From contig NZ_JAGYPF010000001.1 in the NCBI RefSeq assembly GCF_018343535.1, forward strand, positions 682,001 to 746,000: a stretch of 64,000 nt of DNA, given 5' to 3'. The translations under genes and the position numbers were made by a program. The notes under the pieces are model-generated. The model was not told the origin of the DNA and did not search any database. It was given only the letters and a program-made list of their open reading frames with translations. Positions 26,683 to 34,946 of this stretch are shown piece after piece (positions within the stretch are counted from its first letter, which is position 1; each line of letters starts with the position of its first letter). Source of the DNA: Neobacillus rhizophilus (GTDB lineage: Bacteria > Bacillota > Bacilli > Bacillales > Cytobacillaceae).

Positions 26683-28569
26683 CTATTTATTTTTCCAAAC
26701 TCGCTTATTTTCGACTCGTTTTGTATAACCTTTTGCATCCAGCTTTTCCAAGAACGGAATCATGTACTTGCGCGAAAGTTCAAGGACCTCTTTCGCTTCT
26801 CCCACTTCAAATTCGAGCCCCGTAGCGGATTGAAGTTGATAAACGGCTTCTTTAAAAACATCTCCATGATAAGCAAACTGATCATCGAGCAACACAATCA
26901 ACTCTTGGTCTTCTAGGAATCTTCGTAAATCCCCTTCCAGAGTATCCGGAATGCCTGCAGCCGATAAATAGTCTTTTAAATAACGAACTTTTAACTCATC
27001 TTTTTTCAATTCAGCGAGCAGATTTTCCGTCCGTTTTGCCCAGTTTTTTGGAACATGCGGTGAAAACTCAGCCAGCCAGACAAACTGTTCTCTCCGGTAA
27101 AATACCTTTTTAGAGATCGCATTTTCTACAACATAATCAAGAAGAGACTTCGAGAATTTCTTTTGCATCGATTGCAGGATTTCAGCTTTATTGATACCTT
27201 GCTTCATTGAATTTTGTTGATGGAAATCCTGCAGTCTGTCATAAATATCTTCCTCGATAGACTGGATTAACTGTTGTAATGTATATTCCTTTCCATTAAA
27301 AAGAACAAATTCATCATTCTGGAGATGCTCTGATAAGGTTTCTTCGTCAAGGGCAGTCCGTTTAATTAATTCTGGTAATGTCAGACTTTTCGCTTCCAAC
27401 AAAGCGGCTGTTATTCGTTCTTTAGGAGTGCCGACTTTTTTCTTCTCCAGTTCCCCAATCGTTTGTTCTCCAAAACGATATTTATTTCCTCTAGGATCGA
27501 TTACCCAGCCGCCGCCAATCGTTTCGGTCGGGCTAGGCCGTCTTAATATGAAACGATCGCCGCGTTTGGTCAGGATTTCTTCCTCAAGTCTTAACTGGCA
27601 AAGGATTTCTCCGTTCTCTTCTTTGATTTCATTTCGGTCAAAAAAGACAATCCGTCCCATTACTTCAGCTGTCCCAATATGCAGTTTAATCGGCATCCGC
27701 TGCTTGATTAAATGCTCTAATTCCTCCACAACACGAATGGCGACATCTATTATTCTGGTTACAATAAAATGCTCCGAGGAAACAAGAACTTCACCGCGTT
27801 CCAAATCTTCCTTTGAGACTCCTGACAAGTTAATTGCTGCACGTTGTCCGGCGTAGGCTTTTGGGGAAGGTTTGTGATGAACTTGAATCTGCCGGGCCCG
27901 GACCTCCAGCCCTTTAGGCATGACTTTTAAAGCCTGCCCCTCTTCCACCGTGCCTTCATAAACCGTGCCGCGGACAACTGTCCCCTGCCCTTTCACAGTA
28001 AACACCTGGTCAATCGGCAGACGAAACGCGCCTTTGGCATCGCGCATCTCTTGTTCCTTGAGCTTTTTAATGATTAGCTGTTTTATTTCTTCAATTCCCT
28101 TTTTGGATAAACTGTCAATTAAAACAAATGGTGCAGCCTCAAATACAGTGCCTTGCAGTTCTGCTAGGATATCATCCTTTACAAGTTCAATGAATTCTTC
28201 GTCAACTCGATCTATTTTTGTAATAGCAATGATCCCGTTTTTGACACCGAGAAATTTTAAGATCTCGAGATGTTCTTTCGTTTGCGGCATGACGCCCTCA
28301 TCGGCTGCCACAACTAGCACTACTAGGTCAATACCGGCAACTCCGGCAATCATTTGCCGTATAAAACGTTCATGCCCTGGGACATCGATAACGGAAATCT
28401 GGATTTCCTCATCTTCATATAATGGAGCAAATCCGAGTTCAATCGAGATTTGCCGCTCTTTTTCTTCTTTTAATCGATCTGTATCAACATTGGTCAGAGC
28501 CTTCGTTAGGGATGTTTTTCCATGGTCAATATGCCCCGCCATTCCAATCGTAAAATATCTTTTTTCCAA
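26683..28569 (-). CDS. selB: Selenocysteine-specific elongation factor SelB
   Basis: 628 residues, full SelB length. The GTPase domain has G1 GHIDHGKT, G3 DVPGHE and G4 TKID and the SelB-type switch sequence ERQISIELGFAPL (EF-Tu differs here). EF-Tu-like domains 2 and 3 follow, then a SelB-specific domain IV of winged helices (about 370-628) that binds the SECIS hairpin. It delivers Sec-tRNA to UGA codons. TTG 28569 lies five bases after AAGGTGG and is preferred to GTG 28578, which is part of that site. No selA, selD or tRNA-Sec is in the window. Confidence 0.95.
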   Translation of the reverse strand: MEKRYFTIGMAGHIDHGKTSLTKALTNVDTDRLKEEKERQISIELGFAPLYEDEEIQISVIDVPGHERFIRQMIAGVAGIDLVVLVVAADEGVMPQTKEHLEILKFLGVKNGIIAITKIDRVDEEFIELVKDDILAELQGTVFEAAPFVLIDSLSKKGIEEIKQLIIKKLKEQEMRDAKGAFRLPIDQVFTVKGQGTVVRGTVYEGTVEEGQALKVMPKGLEVRARQIQVHHKPSPKAYAGQRAAINLSGVSKEDLERGEVLVSSEHFIVTRIIDVAIRVVEELEHLIKQRMPIKLHIGTAEVMGRIVFFDRNEIKEENGEILCQLRLEEEILTKRGDRFILRRPSPTETIGGGWVIDPRGNKYRFGEQTIGELEKKKVGTPKERITAALLEAKSLTLPELIKRTALDEETLSEHLQNDEFVLFNGKEYTLQQLIQSIEEDIYDRLQDFHQQNSMKQGINKAEILQSMQKKFSKSLLDYVVENAISKKVFYRREQFVWLAEFSPHVPKNWAKRTENLLAELKKDELKVRYLKDYLSAAGIPDTLEGDLRRFLEDQELIVLLDDQFAYHGDVFKEAVYQLQSATGLEFEVGEAKEVLELSRKYMIPFLEKLDAKGYTKRVENKRVWKNK

Positions 28570-28682
28570 GCTTGCCACCTTCTTTACCGGTCTTCTTCTC
28601 TACTGTAGCCTTTATAGGGGGATTGTTCAAGCGAACATTATGGGACAATTATTTTTTGGTTTTTTCTAGCAAGTTTTTTGAT

Positions 28683-28994
28683 GAAGGACTTTTTCATAAG
28701 TCTCTTTGTTGATTTTGTCCTTCATTAAGCCTATGAGGGACATTTCCCTCTTTCTCAGAGCTGGTTTTGTCCTTCATTGGGCTTATGAAGGACATTTTCC
28801 TCTTTCTATTGATCGATTTTGTCCTTCATCGTGCTTATGAAGGACGTTTTCGTCTTTCTAATGATTGATTTTGTCCTTCATCACGCTTATGAAGGACATT
28901 TTCCTCTTTCTCAAAGCCGATTTTGTCCTTCATTAGGCTAATGAAGGACATTTTCCTCTTGTCCCGTGTCAATTTAGACTTCATCATCAATTTA
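28683..28994 (+). repeat. Tandem array of six 52-bp palindromic units
   Basis: Units begin at 28683, 28735, 28787, 28839, 28891 and 28943, exactly 52 bp apart. Consensus starts GAAGGACATTTTCCTCTTTC and later has GATTTTGTCCTTCAT, so GAAGGACA and TGTCCTTC can pair within each unit. Between them and between units the sequence varies. It fills most of the 448 bases between coaW and selB; no gene lies there. Confidence 0.9.
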
Positions 28995-29017
28995 ATAATT
29001 TCAATAGCTGCCCCGAT

Positions 29018-29824
29018 TTAAATTGATAGTAATGCCCCAACCGCACCACAGTACTCCCCATTTTTTAAAAACATTGACTGTAATCCAAGCATCTTCATAT
29101 AGGTCTCAAGAGACTCTGTCAAAAACGGATTTCCTATCAATGAACTCCCGATGAACACGATTTGTTTCACCTGATGTATGGCTGCAGCCTGTACCGTTAA
29201 TAGCATAATCGTCTCGGCGATCATATTAGTTAAAGCAGCCATCCTGTCTGCACCGGAATGCTTAACATTCAAACCTTTCGCAAAATTAGCCGCGGTAAGG
29301 TCACCGTTAATTGGAGGCTCGTCAGACTCATAAATATCTTTCACAAGTAAATCAAGATTTTCTTTCTGTCCCTTGACTGCCATTTCGGTTAAATGCTGAA
29401 AGCCCGACTCATTCGTAAGAATCGTGCCAAGTCCCATAAATGTTCCACCACCAACCCCACTACCGAGTATACGTTCATAACTTTCTCCATCTACCAAATG
29501 CCAGGAAGTTCCTGTCCCTACGTTGACAATGATATATGGATCCGGCGTTTTCTTTCCCTCTTCAAGTAAAAATAGTCTGACCCCTTCACAGGTTGCCTGA
29601 AACTCAGGAACAATCGTGCCGTTTGGGAAAAATTTTTCCTGCACTATATGAGCCTTTCCGCCTGTTAAAGCAGCCATTACATTCGGGGCAACCGCTTTTA
29701 ACCAGGAAAAAGCGGACTCTAATTCACCGATTGGATATTTTTTATAATGCATTACATCACGTTCTTGAAAAGCAATTTTTATTAGAGAACCGCCTGCATC
29801 GATTCCCACCTTTTGTGCCGTCAA
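29018..29824 (-). CDS. coaW: Type II pantothenate kinase CoaW
   Basis: 268 residues, the same length as staphylococcal CoaW. ATP-binding motifs of the ASKHA fold are VGIDAGGSLIKIAF at the start, VNVGTGTSWHLVDG and GSGVGGGTFMGLG in the middle, and IVFIGSSLIGNP late. It phosphorylates pantothenate, the first step to coenzyme A, and this type is not feedback-inhibited by CoA. The TTG at 29824 lies eight bases after AAGGGG; upstream ATG 29830 is only two bases from it. Confidence 0.92.
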   Translation of the reverse strand: MTAQKVGIDAGGSLIKIAFQERDVMHYKKYPIGELESAFSWLKAVAPNVMAALTGGKAHIVQEKFFPNGTIVPEFQATCEGVRLFLLEEGKKTPDPYIIVNVGTGTSWHLVDGESYERILGSGVGGGTFMGLGTILTNESGFQHLTEMAVKGQKENLDLLVKDIYESDEPPINGDLTAANFAKGLNVKHSGADRMAALTNMIAETIMLLTVQAAAIHQVKQIVFIGSSLIGNPFLTESLETYMKMLGLQSMFLKNGEYCGAVGALLSI

Positions 29825-29924
29825 TCCCATCACCCCTTCAAGAATTACAATTATTAATTCATTTTAAAAGGATATTGACCCGCCATGTCAAATCCTATAT
29901 GTATCAAAACTAGGAGGACCGAAA

Positions 29925-30398
29925 ATGATTACTCTTGTGAAGGTTTTAAAGAAAGAAGAACAAATCCTGCATAATCTCATGCAATTTTACATTTACGAAT
30001 TCAGCCAATTTATACCTGCTATCACTTTGGAGGAAAATGGCGCTTATAAGCCCTTTGATTTAACGCCATATTGGAGCAGTCCCAGCCATCATCCCTTTTT
30101 TATAAAAAAAGATGAAGAATTCATAGGCTTTGCTTTAGTAGAAAGTGCCACAGAATCGGAACCAAATACAATTCTAGAATTCTTTATCATTCGCAAATAT
30201 TCAGGGAACGGCTTTGGAAAATTAGCCGCAAATGATATTTTCACTCTTTTCCCTGGGAAGTGGCGAGTCACTCAAATCGAGAAGAACGAACCGGCCAAGG
30301 CTTTTTGGAGGAGTACCATTTCAAAGTTCACTGGAGGTAAATTCAACGAAACTACTGATGAAAGAAGATGCACTATACAAGAGTTCGTAACGGTTTGA
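29925..30398 (+). CDS. GNAT-family N-acetyltransferase
   Basis: 157 residues. The acetyl-CoA loop is YSGNGFGKLAANDIF, preceded by the beta-4 strand EFFIIRK, with EKNEPAKAFW after it. The substrate is unknown. AGGAGG precedes the ATG by eight bases. Convergent with the next GNAT. Confidence 0.8.
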   Translation: MITLVKVLKKEEQILHNLMQFYIYEFSQFIPAITLEENGAYKPFDLTPYWSSPSHHPFFIKKDEEFIGFALVESATESEPNTILEFFIIRKYSGNGFGKLAANDIFTLFPGKWRVTQIEKNEPAKAFWRSTISKFTGGKFNETTDERRCTIQEFVTV

Positions 30399-30401
30399 TA
30401 A

Positions 30402-30421
30402 AGGGTGCCTTTTAGACACCC
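30402..30421. terminator. Short hairpin between convergent GNAT genes
   Basis: GGGTG pairs with CACCC around nine bases; weak T-run. Probable shared terminator. Confidence 0.45.
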
Positions 30422-30438
30422 CTCCTTAAATTCTTCTG

Positions 30439-30894
30439 TTATGGTCTTGTTTTTTCAAAATGACTAATGAAAAAGCCTGGTGCTGCCTCCATATCCTCCA
30501 CCAATTTGAAGCCATTTTTTTGATATAAATTTTTGGCAGGTTGATTGTCCTTACCAGTGGAAACCTTAAATACCTGTATATTCTGGTCAATGTCCTCAAC
30601 AGCATTTAAAAGTTTCTCGGCAATTCCCTTTCTGAAGTGTTTAGGGTCGACTACCATTCGGCAAATCGTCAGTTCTTTGCCTTCTGTTTCAAAAGAAACT
30701 GCTCCAGTAAGTTCCCCCATTTCAAAAAAGCCTAGAAAAGATTCACCAGAAATCAGAAATTCCTCAAAGCTCTCCTTTAGAGGCGGGATATCATCAAAGC
30801 CTACTATTCTAGCTTCCACTAGATAAGCGGACCTTTGCAGGTTATATAAGTCATTCGCTAGACTTAAATTTTTCATGTCTATTATTTGTATCAT
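30439..30894 (-). CDS. GNAT-family N-acetyltransferase
   Basis: 151 residues. Strand beta-4 and the acetyl-CoA loop read ICRMVVDPKHFRKGIAEKLL, and the C-terminal motif is KVSTGKDNQPAKNLYQKNGF, typical of the RimI-like branch. Start is the ATG nine bases after AAAGGA; the open frame extends upstream into the phosphatase gene without support. Substrate unknown. Confidence 0.85.
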   Translation of the reverse strand: MIQIIDMKNLSLANDLYNLQRSAYLVEARIVGFDDIPPLKESFEEFLISGESFLGFFEMGELTGAVSFETEGKELTICRMVVDPKHFRKGIAEKLLNAVEDIDQNIQVFKVSTGKDNQPAKNLYQKNGFKLVEDMEAAPGFFISHFEKTRP

Positions 30895-30949
30895 AAAGTT
30901 TATTCCTTTTAGTAATTTTCTTTTTATTTCAGCATAAACTATCGACCGA

Positions 30950-31540
30950 CTATTCATTATGAGAAAGATGTTCAACCCGATTATAAGCTTTAATTATCCA
31001 ACCATTTTCCTCAAAATGAATATCATTAAAACAAGCGTTATCAATCCGCGATTTTCCGTAGCCTAATTCCCCATTAGACAAATGGGCGAGAATGGCATTA
31101 ATGACTGCCCCGTGGGCGACTAGCAGAACGTTTTTATCCTCGTAGTTGTGTTTGATTTTTTCCAACCCTCCCATTAGACGTTGAATCAGTGCATCAGCAC
31201 TTTCTTGATTGGTATAATTCCTCTCAGGGAAGGCCACCCTTATTTCCTCAATGGTCATTCCTTCTGCGTCCCCAAAAGATTTTTCCTTAAAATCGTCCAT
31301 TACAACTAAAGGAACATTTATATAAGTATTGATGATTTCTGCTGTCTTTTTTGCTCTTTGCAGTGGGCTGGTTATGATCACGTCCCACTGCGAGTTTTTA
31401 AGGAATTCGCCGCTTTCCTCGGCTTGCTTTACACCCTTCGCATTTAATGGGATATCCGATCTTCCTTGAAGTCGTCCAATCGCGTTCCAATCAGTTTCCC
31501 CGTGTCGTACGATGCAAATCTTCGTAATGTTAATCCTCAC
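30950..31540 (-). CDS. Histidine phosphatase (phosphoglycerate-mutase-like)
   Basis: 196 residues. Catalytic RHG motif in CIVRHGETDWNAIGRLQG (second residue block), the second catalytic His in VLLVAHGAVINAIL, and the acid EKSFGDAEG are present. Broad-specificity phosphatase of the PhoE/CobC type. Start is GTG 31540, whose bases overlap the stop of the HAD gene (GTGA), so the two are coupled. Confidence 0.88.
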   Translation of the reverse strand: MRINITKICIVRHGETDWNAIGRLQGRSDIPLNAKGVKQAEESGEFLKNSQWDVIITSPLQRAKKTAEIINTYINVPLVVMDDFKEKSFGDAEGMTIEEIRVAFPERNYTNQESADALIQRLMGGLEKIKHNYEDKNVLLVAHGAVINAILAHLSNGELGYGKSRIDNACFNDIHFEENGWIIKAYNRVEHLSHNE

Positions 31541-32208
31541 CTTTCATTATTTATGTTATCAATGATAATTGGAATCTCAAGCAAATCCTCGATCATATAA
31601 TCTGTTTCAACTTCATTCAATTGAGTGTCTTTTTTCCAAATTGCTTTCATTCCAAGGTTTCGGGCAGCTTGGACATCGTTCTCGGGATGGTCTCCAACAT
31701 AAATGCTTTCTTGAGGGAGAACTTTCAGCTTACGTAAAGCTCTGTAAAATATTTCGGGGTCTGGCTTTTTAATCCCTTCCCATTCGGAAATAAGAATCGT
31801 ATCAAAAAACTTTTCAATACCTAAGGCTCGAATATTATCTAGTTGAAACTGGCCCTTGCCATTCGTAATAATTCCGAGTTTGATTCGCCTCTTCTTTAAT
31901 ACTTCTAGCATACTAATTATGTTTGGAAATGGCACACAGTGATTCTTAAAATTCCCCAAATAATCTTCGAGCAATAATTCCCATTTTATATTATTTATAT
32001 ATAGTTCAGAAATCAATTCCTTATACACTCGGTCCTTCCAAACATAGTCGCGGCTATCCAATTCTATGAATCTAGATATGTAAATTTCTTTTGGAATATG
32101 GCCCGTCCATTTTTTGAAGCGCTCATATTGGTTTCCGATAAATTTTTGAACTGAGGCATCTCGGTCCAACATTGTTCCGTCCAAATCAAATAATAACGCC
32201 TTTATCAT
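31537..32208 (-). CDS. HAD-superfamily hydrolase (subfamily IA)
   Basis: 223 residues. Motif I LLFDLDGTMLD, motif II LGIITNGKG, motif III Lys in KKPDPEIF, motif IV IYVGDHPENDVQAARNLG. It is a small-molecule phosphatase; the neighbouring histidine phosphatase suggests a shared but unknown substrate. ATG follows GGGGGGAC. Confidence 0.9.
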   Translation of the reverse strand: MIKALLFDLDGTMLDRDASVQKFIGNQYERFKKWTGHIPKEIYISRFIELDSRDYVWKDRVYKELISELYINNIKWELLLEDYLGNFKNHCVPFPNIISMLEVLKKRRIKLGIITNGKGQFQLDNIRALGIEKFFDTILISEWEGIKKPDPEIFYRALRKLKVLPQESIYVGDHPENDVQAARNLGMKAIWKKDTQLNEVETDYMIEDLLEIPIIIDNINNER

Positions 32209-32397
32209 GGTTTGTCCCCCCTTACTCTAGATTACCTGAAACCACCGCTAAAGACATCAGAACATCCACTGAAAGAATTTTTTTATCAAATACACCTCAA
32301 GTCTTAGGTAAAAATAAATCCCTGGTACATCGTGGAAAATCAAAGAATTTCTTATGCTATATATAGAAGATGTATGAGGGAAAAGGGGATGAATTTA

Positions 32398-33258
32398 ATG
32401 AAGAGAATTTTAATACTACTATTGGTTATAACCGGCTTATATATTGTTTTTAACCAATCCTACACATTCGATGTATTTGGTTCAGGTAAAAATAATGGGC
32501 AAGTTGACATTACCGATGATACGAAGGTAATCAAGATAGATGTTGGCAGTGTCAAGACAACCATTATTCCTGAAGACAGGCAAGATTTAAAGGCAGTTTA
32601 TGAAGGTAAACAAAAGCTGACTGTTAAAGAAAATGGGGATGCTGTAGAGGTTTCGCTAAAGAGTAAATGGTTTACATGGTTCAATTGGGGTAATAACAAA
32701 AGCAATCTAAAAATCTACATTCCGCAGGATTACGATAGAGATATGACCATTGATCTTGGATCAGGATATTTAACTTTTTCCGGGGAATCCAAAACTAAAC
32801 CAATGCATTTACAAAAATTAACTGTTGATATTGGATCTGGATACATGAAGCTTAACAATCTTGATGTGAAAGAGCTTTATCAGGATGTATCATCAGGTAA
32901 AGTAGACATCCATACTGTTAAAGCTGATAAAGGTATATTTGATCTCAGTTCTGGAGTTCTCGACATTAAGCATTATTCTGGTGCATTAGCAGCCGATGTC
33001 AGCTCGGGGAAGCTTGCGGTTCAAGTTGATGAATTAACGGATTCCGTTAAAATGGATGTCAGCTCAGGATTAGTTAATCTTGACCTGCCGGATGATGCTG
33101 ATTTTAAATTAGATGCCGGGTTTAACAGCGGCGTGATTAAATGCGACTTGCCATTGAAAGAAAAGGTCCAGGATAAAGACAGCATCAATGGTACACATGG
33201 GTCTGGAAAGCATGCTGTTGATCTTGATGTATCAAGCGGGATCATTCATATATATTAA
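32398..33258 (+). CDS. DUF4097 (LiaG-like) membrane-anchored adhesin-fold protein
   Basis: 286 residues: N-terminal membrane anchor (MKRILILLLVITGLYIVF), then an outside beta-helix-like domain in which short strands end in repeated (D/S)SGxL/V motifs (DVSSGKVDI, DLSSGVLDI, DVSSGKLAV, DVSSGLVNL, DVSSGIIHIY). This is the DUF4097 pattern of LiaG-type envelope-stress proteins. ATG 32398 lies eight bases after AAGGGG. It stands alone here, without liaFSR. Likely cell-envelope role. Confidence 0.85.
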   Translation: MKRILILLLVITGLYIVFNQSYTFDVFGSGKNNGQVDITDDTKVIKIDVGSVKTTIIPEDRQDLKAVYEGKQKLTVKENGDAVEVSLKSKWFTWFNWGNNKSNLKIYIPQDYDRDMTIDLGSGYLTFSGESKTKPMHLQKLTVDIGSGYMKLNNLDVKELYQDVSSGKVDIHTVKADKGIFDLSSGVLDIKHYSGALAADVSSGKLAVQVDELTDSVKMDVSSGLVNLDLPDDADFKLDAGFNSGVIKCDLPLKEKVQDKDSINGTHGSGKHAVDLDVSSGIIHIY

Positions 33259-33394
33259 TCACACTATAAATATGGTTTCCTAGCATTCTAAAAAAAGCGG
33301 CGCTTATTAATGATAAAGGATTCACTTTAGAGGTGCATGACCTTGTTTCGGCTTAGCAAATGCCATAGAATTCGACAACAAAATAACATAGAAT

Positions 33395-33426
33395 AGAGTG
33401 CTTTATTGAATAGCACTCTTTTTTAC
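33395..33426 (+). terminator. Terminator downstream of the LiaG-like gene
   Basis: AGAGTGCT (33395-33402) pairs with AGCACTCT (33412-33419), then T6. The 136 bases before it hold a short coding-like remnant ending in KGFTLEVHDLVSA but no start. Confidence 0.75.
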
Positions 33427-33541
33427 TTAGGCTGTTTTCGAGGACTTTGTTCTTATTGGATTAGTTATTCAGGACAGTATTCGATTTTAAGGTTGGTTTT
33501 GGTCAAGAGCGGTGATTTGTGAAGGTTTTATTAAGATTTCT

Positions 33542-34046
33542 TTATTTCGATAACCAAGAACCCTTATTAGCAACCGAACTCATGCTCATTGGCTTTTCTT
33601 CATTTCGGTAGCCAAGCACTCCTATTGGCGACCGAACTCACTGAGTTTCCTTCATTTCTGTAGCCAGGCACTCCTATTGGCGACCGAACTCACTGAGTTT
33701 CCTTCATTTCGGTAGCCAAGCACCCCTATTGGCGACCGAACTCACTGAGTTTCCTCCATTTCGATAGCCAAGAACCTCCATTGGCGACCGAACTCACTGA
33801 GTTTCCTTCATTTCGGGTAGCCAAGAACCTCTATTGGCGACCGAACTCACTGAGTTTCCTTCATTTCGGTAGCCAAGAACCTCTATTGGCGACCGAACTC
33901 ACTGAGTTTCCTTCATTTCGGTAGCCAAGAACCTCTATTGGCGACCGAACTCACTGAGTTTCCTTCATTTCGGTAGCCAAGAACCCCTATTGGCGACCGA
34001 ACTCACTGGGTTTCCTTCATTTCGGTAGCCAAGAACCTCTATTGGA
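33542..34046 (+). repeat. Tandem array of ten 52-bp palindromic units
   Basis: Units start at 33542, 33599, 33651, 33703, 33755, 33807, 33860, 33912, 33964 and 34016 (last partial); all steps are 52 or 53 bp except the first (57). Each unit has TTCGGTAGCCAA and TTGGCGACCGAA nine bases apart, an inverted repeat with one mismatch, then ACTCACTGAGTTTCC, itself a small palindrome. Units are nearly identical in the middle and more diverged at the left end. No spacers, no coding capacity. It lies between convergent genes. Confidence 0.95.
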
Positions 34047-34095
34047 ACCGGTTTTGGTAATAGAAATGGCATTTAATTTGACGCTAATTTTTCGT

Positions 34096-34113
34096 TGACA
34101 ATAAGTATTGTCA
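34096..34113. promoter_or_regulatory. Perfect 7-bp inverted repeat TGACAAT-N4-ATTGTCA
   Basis: An isolated operator-like palindrome in the non-coding stretch 34047-34262. It is not close upstream of any gene start. A second small hairpin, GCATGCG-N6-CGCATGC, lies at 34191-34210. Nothing else was recognised in this gap. Confidence 0.35.
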
Positions 34114-34262
34114 CTTGATATTTAACTTATTTATTATCTGTCAATTCTTCTTTAATTCACCCTTCAAAACCTTGATACGACAACAAAAAGGCATGCGTCA
34201 ATTCGCATGCAAATAAATATGCCAAATTGCGTTCGTGCACCTCTTAACGGTACTCTTTATTG

Positions 34263-34847
34263 TTAAAGAGTGCAGCTTTTTGTATGGTAGTACTCTGCAG
34301 CAACCTTCCAATCCTCCAAAAATACTGACCAAAGATTAGGACGGCGCCTGACTGCTAAGGGATGATAGCCGACTACAGTAGGATAACCCTTAATTTCATG
34401 AATGGTACCACGAAGTGATTTTACCTCTGCTTCCGGATTGTCGAAAAAGGATTGAACAGCTACATTTCCAAAGCAAAGAATCAGCCTAGGCTGTTTTTCC
34501 TCCAGCTGCTGTTTAAGATGTATCATGCATGTTTCACGCGCATGCTCTTTGTCATAGGCTCTTACCGGTTTTCTTTTTAAAATAAAAGTTACATACAAAT
34601 CGTTCATAGTGAAACCAACTTCATTGGCAGCCTTTTGTAGTGTTTGCCGTGTCCCGCATACAAATGGATTACCTTCCCGGTCTTCACGTGCACCTGGGTT
34701 ATCAAGGATAATTATAATCGGGGCATCCTGGTTCCCCTCTCCCCATACCATCCTCGAACCATGCTTATCTAAACCGCACTCACTGCAGTTTTTTAAGTTT
34801 TCCGGAGTTGGCTCTTCCGGCCATAATATTGGACAAAACTCAGACAT
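34263..34847 (-). CDS. Uracil-DNA glycosylase superfamily protein
   Basis: 194 residues. An N-terminal Cys pair (NCSECGLDKHG) suggests the Fe-S cluster of family 4/5 enzymes. The active-site region is ILDNPGAREDREGNPFVCG, the central strand is LILCFGNVAVQ and the DNA-intercalating loop is YHPLAVRRRPNLW. It would remove uracil from DNA. The Asn in place of the usual acidic/Ala residue before PG (normally GEAPG) is unusual, so the exact base specificity is uncertain. Confidence 0.8.
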   Translation of the reverse strand: MSEFCPILWPEEPTPENLKNCSECGLDKHGSRMVWGEGNQDAPIIIILDNPGAREDREGNPFVCGTRQTLQKAANEVGFTMNDLYVTFILKRKPVRAYDKEHARETCMIHLKQQLEEKQPRLILCFGNVAVQSFFDNPEAEVKSLRGTIHEIKGYPTVVGYHPLAVRRRPNLWSVFLEDWKVAAEYYHTKSCTL

Positions 34848-34911
34848 GTTATCCCTCCCGCCATTATAAAAACTAATGGTAGTTTAACCTTTTTCTATTT
34901 ATAAAAATACG

Positions 34912-34941
34912 AAAAATAGCGAGTGGGTTTCCCCACTCGCT
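34912..34941 (-). terminator. Terminator of the sbcDC operon
   Basis: AGCGAGTGGG (34918-34927) pairs with CCCACTCGCT (34932-34941); minus-strand T-run follows. Confidence 0.85.
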
Positions 34942-34946
34942 GTTGG

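Noticed and set aside
28683-28994. tRNA-Sec or other sel RNA upstream of selB
   Set aside because: The region is a tandem repeat; no cloverleaf with a UCA anticodon could be found.
33542-34046. CRISPR array
   Set aside because: Units are contiguous 52-bp repeats without unique spacers, and no cas gene is present.
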